Source: Dyella_B sp035508675
GTDB taxonomy: Bacteria; Pseudomonadota; Gammaproteobacteria; Xanthomonadales; Rhodanobacteraceae
NCBI RefSeq assembly: GCF_035508675.1
Contig: NZ_DATJMN010000114.1
Coordinates: 1-8,021 of the forward strand
DNA length: 8,021 nucleotides
Reading direction: 5' to 3'
Shown piece after piece: positions 4,797 to 8,021 of the stretch. The position numbers were made by a program, and so were the translations under genes. The notes under the pieces are model-generated. The model did not search any database. It was not told the origin of the DNA and worked only from the letters and a program-made list of their open reading frames with translations. Position 1 is the first letter of the stretch; each line of letters starts with the position of its first letter.

Positions 4797-6755
4797 ATGA
4801 AAATTGCCACCCTTTTTGCGCGCCGTCCCTTGGCGTTGCTTTTGGCTTCGCTACTGTGCGTAGGCGCAGCCTATGCGAGCGATTCCACCGAGAGTCACGC
4901 CAAATACCCCAATTTCCCCAGCGACATGCCTGCGCACTTTGATCCGTCGACGCAGCATTTCAACTACATCCGTCGCGAGGTCATGATCCCGATGCGCGAT
5001 GGCGTAAAGCTGCACACCGTGATTCTGATTCCCAAGGGTGTCAAGCATGCAGGCATCGTGTTGACTCGCACCCCTTACGACGCCGATCGCATGACCTCAG
5101 GAAACAGCGATGATCTCGGTGAAGTGTTGCAGCACGACGATGACTCCACCGCCGTGCTCATCGAAGACCACTATATCCGCGTCGTGCAGGATGTCCGCGG
5201 TAAATACGGTTCCGAAGGCGATTACGTCATGAACCGCCCAGTGTTGGGGCCGCAGAATCCAACGCCGGTGTCCGATGCCACCGATGCTTACGACACCATC
5301 GACTGGCTGGTGAAACATGTACCGGAGAGCAACGGCAAGGTGGCCATCATGGGTATTTCCTACGATGGTTTCGAGCCGCTGATGGCGCTGGTGCATCCGC
5401 ATCCCGCGCTGAAGGTCGCCATTCCGGAAAACCCGATGGTGGACGGCTGGATGGGCGACGACTGGTTTCATCACGGCGCTTTCCGTGAGCAGATGATTCC
5501 CTACATCTACGACCAGACCGCCACACGCTCCAACAGCATCCATTGGTGGAGCAGTTATCACGATGACTACAACATGTATCTTGACGCCGGCAATCCGACA
5601 GCGATTGCGGACACGCACGGGATGCAGCAGCTGGGCTTCTGGAACAAGCTGGTGGCGCACCCTGCTTACGATGCCTTCTGGCAGGATCAGGCGATGGACA
5701 AGATCCTGGCTGCGCAACCGCTCAAGGTGCCGGTGATGCTCGTAGCCGGTGAATGGGATCAGGAAGACATTTACGGCCCCTTGGCCGTCTATCGTGCGTT
5801 GAAGCCCAAGGATACGCACGGTGACATGGTCTATCTCACGCTCGGCCCCTGGTATCACGGACAGGAAATCCGCGACGGCAGCGCACTGGGCCCGATCAAG
5901 TTCAACTCCGACACGTCGCTGTACTTCCGCGAGCACATCCTGCGGCCGTTCCTGGCGCACTATCTGAAGGATGACGCGCCGCCGAACCCGGTTGCCCCCG
6001 TCAATGCCTTTGTCACCGGCACCAATCAGTGGGAAGCTTTTTCATCGTGGCCGGGATGCGCTTCCGATTGCCATATCCAATCCAAACCGCTGTATCTGCA
6101 GGCCGATCATGCATTGAGCTTTACCGCGTCGGCGGCAAACAGCGGCGATGGCTACGATGAATATATTTCCGACCCGGCCAAGCCTGTACCTTACCGGCAT
6201 CGTCCGATTCCTGCCGCCGAAACGCCAACCTGGCACGAATGGCTGGTAGACGATCAGCGTGAAGCGGAAACGCGCCCCGATGTAGAGACCTATGAAACGC
6301 CGGTACTGACGCAAGCAGTACGTATTACCGGCAGGCCAGAGGTGCATCTGGTGGCATCGACCAGCGGTACGGATTCGGATTGGGTAGTGAAGTTGATCGA
6401 TGTCTATCCGCAGCAAGACATCACCGAGCCGTCGATGAGCGGTTACGAACTTGCCGTCGGCATGGATATATTCCGTGGCCGCTATCGCACCAGTTACGCG
6501 CATCCCTCGCCGCTGACGCCGAACGTGCCGCTGGCATATCACTTCCACTTGCCAGCAGCTGACCACGTGTTCTTGCCGGGTCACCGCATCATGGTGCAGA
6601 TCCAGTCCAGCTGGTTCCCGCTCTACGATCGCAACCCGCAAACCTATGTGCCGAACATTTTCCTGGCCAAGCCCGGGGATTATCGTAAGGCGGTGCAGCG
6701 CATCTATCACACGCCCGATCACGCCACGTATATTGACTTGCCGGTGGCGCAATGA
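4797..6755 (+). CDS. Alpha-amino acid ester hydrolase / CocE-NonD family serine hydrolase
   Basis: A 652-residue secreted alpha/beta hydrolase of the CocE/X-Pro dipeptidyl-peptidase S15 class, most like the alpha-amino acid ester hydrolases (EC 3.1.1.43) of Xanthomonas citri and Acetobacter turbidans. Those enzymes hydrolyse esters and amides with a free alpha-amino group and can make beta-lactams such as ampicillin. A Sec signal peptide spans residues 1-27 (likely AYA|SD), so the enzyme acts in the periplasm. The nucleophile is Ser188 in GISYDG; Asp321 in WDQED and His354 in GPWYHG complete the triad. The carboxylate cluster is Asp222, Glu323 and Asp324; spacings from the nucleophile agree with the known enzymes. 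Tyr94 (RTPYD) and Tyr189 fit the oxyanion hole. A C-terminal jelly-roll domain follows from about 430. Length is normal. The first ATG after an upstream in-frame TGA (4782) was chosen; GGA at 4786-4788 is a weak ribosome site. Its stop overlaps the next start (ATGA). Confidence 0.93.
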   Translation: MKIATLFARRPLALLLASLLCVGAAYASDSTESHAKYPNFPSDMPAHFDPSTQHFNYIRREVMIPMRDGVKLHTVILIPKGVKHAGIVLTRTPYDADRMTSGNSDDLGEVLQHDDDSTAVLIEDHYIRVVQDVRGKYGSEGDYVMNRPVLGPQNPTPVSDATDAYDTIDWLVKHVPESNGKVAIMGISYDGFEPLMALVHPHPALKVAIPENPMVDGWMGDDWFHHGAFREQMIPYIYDQTATRSNSIHWWSSYHDDYNMYLDAGNPTAIADTHGMQQLGFWNKLVAHPAYDAFWQDQAMDKILAAQPLKVPVMLVAGEWDQEDIYGPLAVYRALKPKDTHGDMVYLTLGPWYHGQEIRDGSALGPIKFNSDTSLYFREHILRPFLAHYLKDDAPPNPVAPVNAFVTGTNQWEAFSSWPGCASDCHIQSKPLYLQADHALSFTASAANSGDGYDEYISDPAKPVPYRHRPIPAAETPTWHEWLVDDQREAETRPDVETYETPVLTQAVRITGRPEVHLVASTSGTDSDWVVKLIDVYPQQDITEPSMSGYELAVGMDIFRGRYRTSYAHPSPLTPNVPLAYHFHLPAADHVFLPGHRIMVQIQSSWFPLYDRNPQTYVPNIFLAKPGDYRKAVQRIYHTPDHATYIDLPVAQ

Positions 6756-7227
6756 TCTCGACACGATCCCTCACCCTGGCTGTTTGCAGTGCGTGCCTGG
6801 CGTGATCGTCGAGCCACGCTGCAGAGGCATCCTCATCGTTCCAGCTGACCGATTTGCGTAAATTGGCGAGCCTGAGCGAACCGCTGGTTTCTCCTGACGG
6901 CAAACACGTCGCGGTCATCGTTTCAAAGCCGGATTGGGAAACAGACCAGCGTCAGCAAGAGATCGACTTGATCGATGTGGCGACGGGTTCGTCCGTGCAT
7001 TGACGTGGAAACGCAAGGAGCTGTTCTCGCCGCGCTGGCCGCCCGACGGCACGCGGCTGGCGTTCCTTGCCGAGGATCCCGGTAGCAAACAGGCACAGCT
7101 TTTCGTGATGCCTATGGATGGCGGCGATGCGATGCGTATTACGGAGGCCAAAGAGGGTGTGGATGCCTATGCATGGAGTCCCGATGGTGCGCAGATCGCG
7201 TTCATTACCGAAGACCAGGCACCAAGC
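6752..7227 (+). pseudogene. S9 family peptidase, N-terminal remnant (nonsense + frameshift)
   Basis: The start ATG overlaps the stop of the ester hydrolase gene (ATGA), indicating former translational coupling. The frame opens with a signal-peptide-like MISTRSLTLAVCSACLA and stops at TGA 6803-6805. The same frame then continues through FQLTDLRKLASLSEPLVSPD, typical of the start of S9 (acylaminoacyl/dipeptidyl) peptidases, up to VATGSSV. A net 1-base loss between about 6989 and 7000 moves the homology into the next frame, where RALTWKRKEL, DGTRLAFLAE, LFVMPMDGGDAMRIT and WSPDGAQIAF show TolB/PD40 beta-propeller blades. The homology ends near 7225, where S41 sequence begins. The alpha/beta hydrolase catalytic domain is entirely missing, so no S9 activity can remain. 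Confidence 0.85.
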
Positions 7228-7878
7228 TTTGGCGATCCGAAATTTGAAAAGGACGCTATCGACTTTCTCAAGGCACACACGCATGCCAAGGTCATCATCT
7301 TTGACGTGAGGGGGAACGGTGGTGGGAACTCGCCGGATCATCTTTTGCAGGCCTTGATCACCAAGCCATACAGGTACTGGAATCAGCTTTCGGGAATGTC
7401 CATCGGCCTGCCCAAAGCCTATGCGGGGATGGTGGACCACATCGATGCCAAGACCGATCCTCAAGACCATGGTTTCATGGACGGCATGAATGCCTACTTC
7501 CAGCGCCCCATGCTTTATGTGCCGGGTGAGCTGGTGAAACCATCCGCCGCTCCAATCTATATGGGGAAGCTGATTGTGCTCGCAGATCAAGCTTGCGCTT
7601 CAGCGTGCGAAGACTTTCTCATGCCGCTCAAGGTGACCGGCCGCGCCATCATAATCGGTGATGTCACCTTCGGTTCTAGCGGCTAGCCGAAGTTGATCTC
7701 CTATGGTAATGGCATGAGCCTGGAGGTCGGCGCCAAGCGAGTTTCTTTCGGCGATGGCGCTCCTTTTGAAGGCGTTGGCGTGAAGTCTGATATTGAACTG
7801 ACACCTATGTTGCAGCAATTGACGGCGCACGTTGATCCAGTGCTCGCCAAAGCATTGGAAGTGGCCCAAGGCGAGTGA
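7228..7878 (+). pseudogene. S41 family peptidase, C-terminal remnant (amber codon)
   Basis: The C-terminal half of an S41 (C-terminal processing/tail-specific type) peptidase, fused in frame behind the S9 propeller remnant. Recognisable pieces are IIFDVRGNGGG (about 7264-7297 onward), then KLIVLADQACASACEDF, in which the serine codon 7600-7602 is the expected nucleophile. GDVTFGSSG follows, and an amber TAG at 7684-7686 stands where Gln is usual (GSSGQP). The same frame continues with ISYGNGMSLEV, PFEGVGVKSDIEL and a TGA at 7876-7878. The N-terminal part, including any signal peptide and PDZ-like region, is missing. The longest uninterrupted chimeric frame (6934-7686) has no signal peptide or good start and is unlikely to yield a working enzyme. 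Confidence 0.82.
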
Positions 7879-7901
7879 GCAGAAATTTCAGCTAGGTCCG
7901 C

Positions 7902-7930
7902 TTACGATGCACTAGGAAGTGAACCTGCAC
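7902..7930 (+). repeat. Dispersed repeat, copy 2
   Basis: TTACG (7902-7906), six variable bases, then TAGGAAGTGAACCTGCAC (7913-7930). It matches copy 1 at 2951-2979 with one difference in the 18-mer and identical spacing to TTACG. It lies 23 bases after the end of the S41 remnant, in non-coding DNA. No terminal inverted repeats or target duplications are visible around it. Confidence 0.6.
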
Positions 7931-8021
7931 ACTCATATCGCCGCATCAGCTTCGCGTCGTACAGAGTTCCGCGCTTCGTCACTGCATTAATAAGCTACAG
8001 CGCTTGGCATGGTCAATGCCC

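Noticed and set aside
4604..4810. A 68-codon minus-strand frame just before the ester hydrolase
   Set aside because: It overlaps the start of a solid gene and has no motif or supporting ribosome site.
5097..6764. Long minus-strand frames (287 and 240 codons) opposite the ester hydrolase
   Set aside because: These are antisense shadows of a gene with complete catalytic residues, with no recognisable domain.
6803..7686. TGA and TAG as programmed recoding (selenocysteine or suppression)
   Set aside because: The locus also has a frameshift and a large deletion fusion, so simple decay explains all lesions; no recoding structure is seen.
7979..8021. Possible C-terminal end of a minus-strand gene entering from the right edge (13 codons then TGA)
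   Set aside because: It is too short to tell from chance; sequence beyond 8021 would be needed.
2397..8021. CRISPR array, phage integrase or insertion sequence
   Set aside because: No regularly spaced repeats, no transposase or recombinase frame, and no terminal inverted repeats were found in the window.

Overview
The window looks like chromosomal DNA from a gamma-proteobacterium of the order Lysobacterales/Xanthomonadales, perhaps Rhodanobacteraceae (Dyella or Rhodanobacter-like). The reasons are the tpiA-secG-tRNA-Leu(GAG) core order, the moderately high G+C, and a secreted alpha-amino acid ester hydrolase-type enzyme of the Xanthomonas kind. The genus is an inference; no marker gene settles it.

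Left part (1-2555), ordinary core genome. A short-chain dehydrogenase/reductase lies on the minus strand (205-1020), with two hairpin-forming sequences beyond its 3' end. It is divergent from triosephosphate isomerase (tpiA, 1131-1883). SecG (1911-2381) follows, then tRNA-Leu(GAG) (2397-2481) and a strong intrinsic terminator (2531-2555). tpiA, secG and the tRNA are tightly packed and probably share a transcript.

Middle part (about 2586-3906), the most unusual stretch. Three small plus-strand genes of unknown function (75, 93 and 144 codons), visibly richer in A+T than their neighbours, have the layout of integron gene cassettes. Two attC-like recombination sites (3027-3076 and 3369-3425) can be folded by hand. 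The stop codon of the second gene lies inside the R'' core of its attC, and the R'' core matches the 5' end of its own cassette. No integrase gene is visible, so this is best described as a small integrase-less attC cluster (CALIN-like) just downstream of tRNA-Leu. Its right end runs into a decayed attC-like half and then a C-terminal remnant of a COG0523 (CobW/ZigA-type) GTPase (about 3945-4132).

Right part (4133-8021). About 660 bases hold no convincing gene but several palindromes. An intact secreted alpha-amino acid ester hydrolase/CocE-family gene follows (4797-6755), with the complete catalytic triad and carboxylate cluster. Its stop overlaps the start (ATGA) of a wrecked S9 peptidase gene. 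That gene has a nonsense codon in its signal peptide and a frameshift, and is then joined in frame to the C-terminal part of an S41 peptidase, itself cut by an amber codon. This was probably once an export/peptidase operon that lost its second gene by internal deletion and point decay. A repeat of about 29 bp occurs once inside the cassette region (2951-2979) and once beyond the S41 remnant (7902-7930), in the same orientation.
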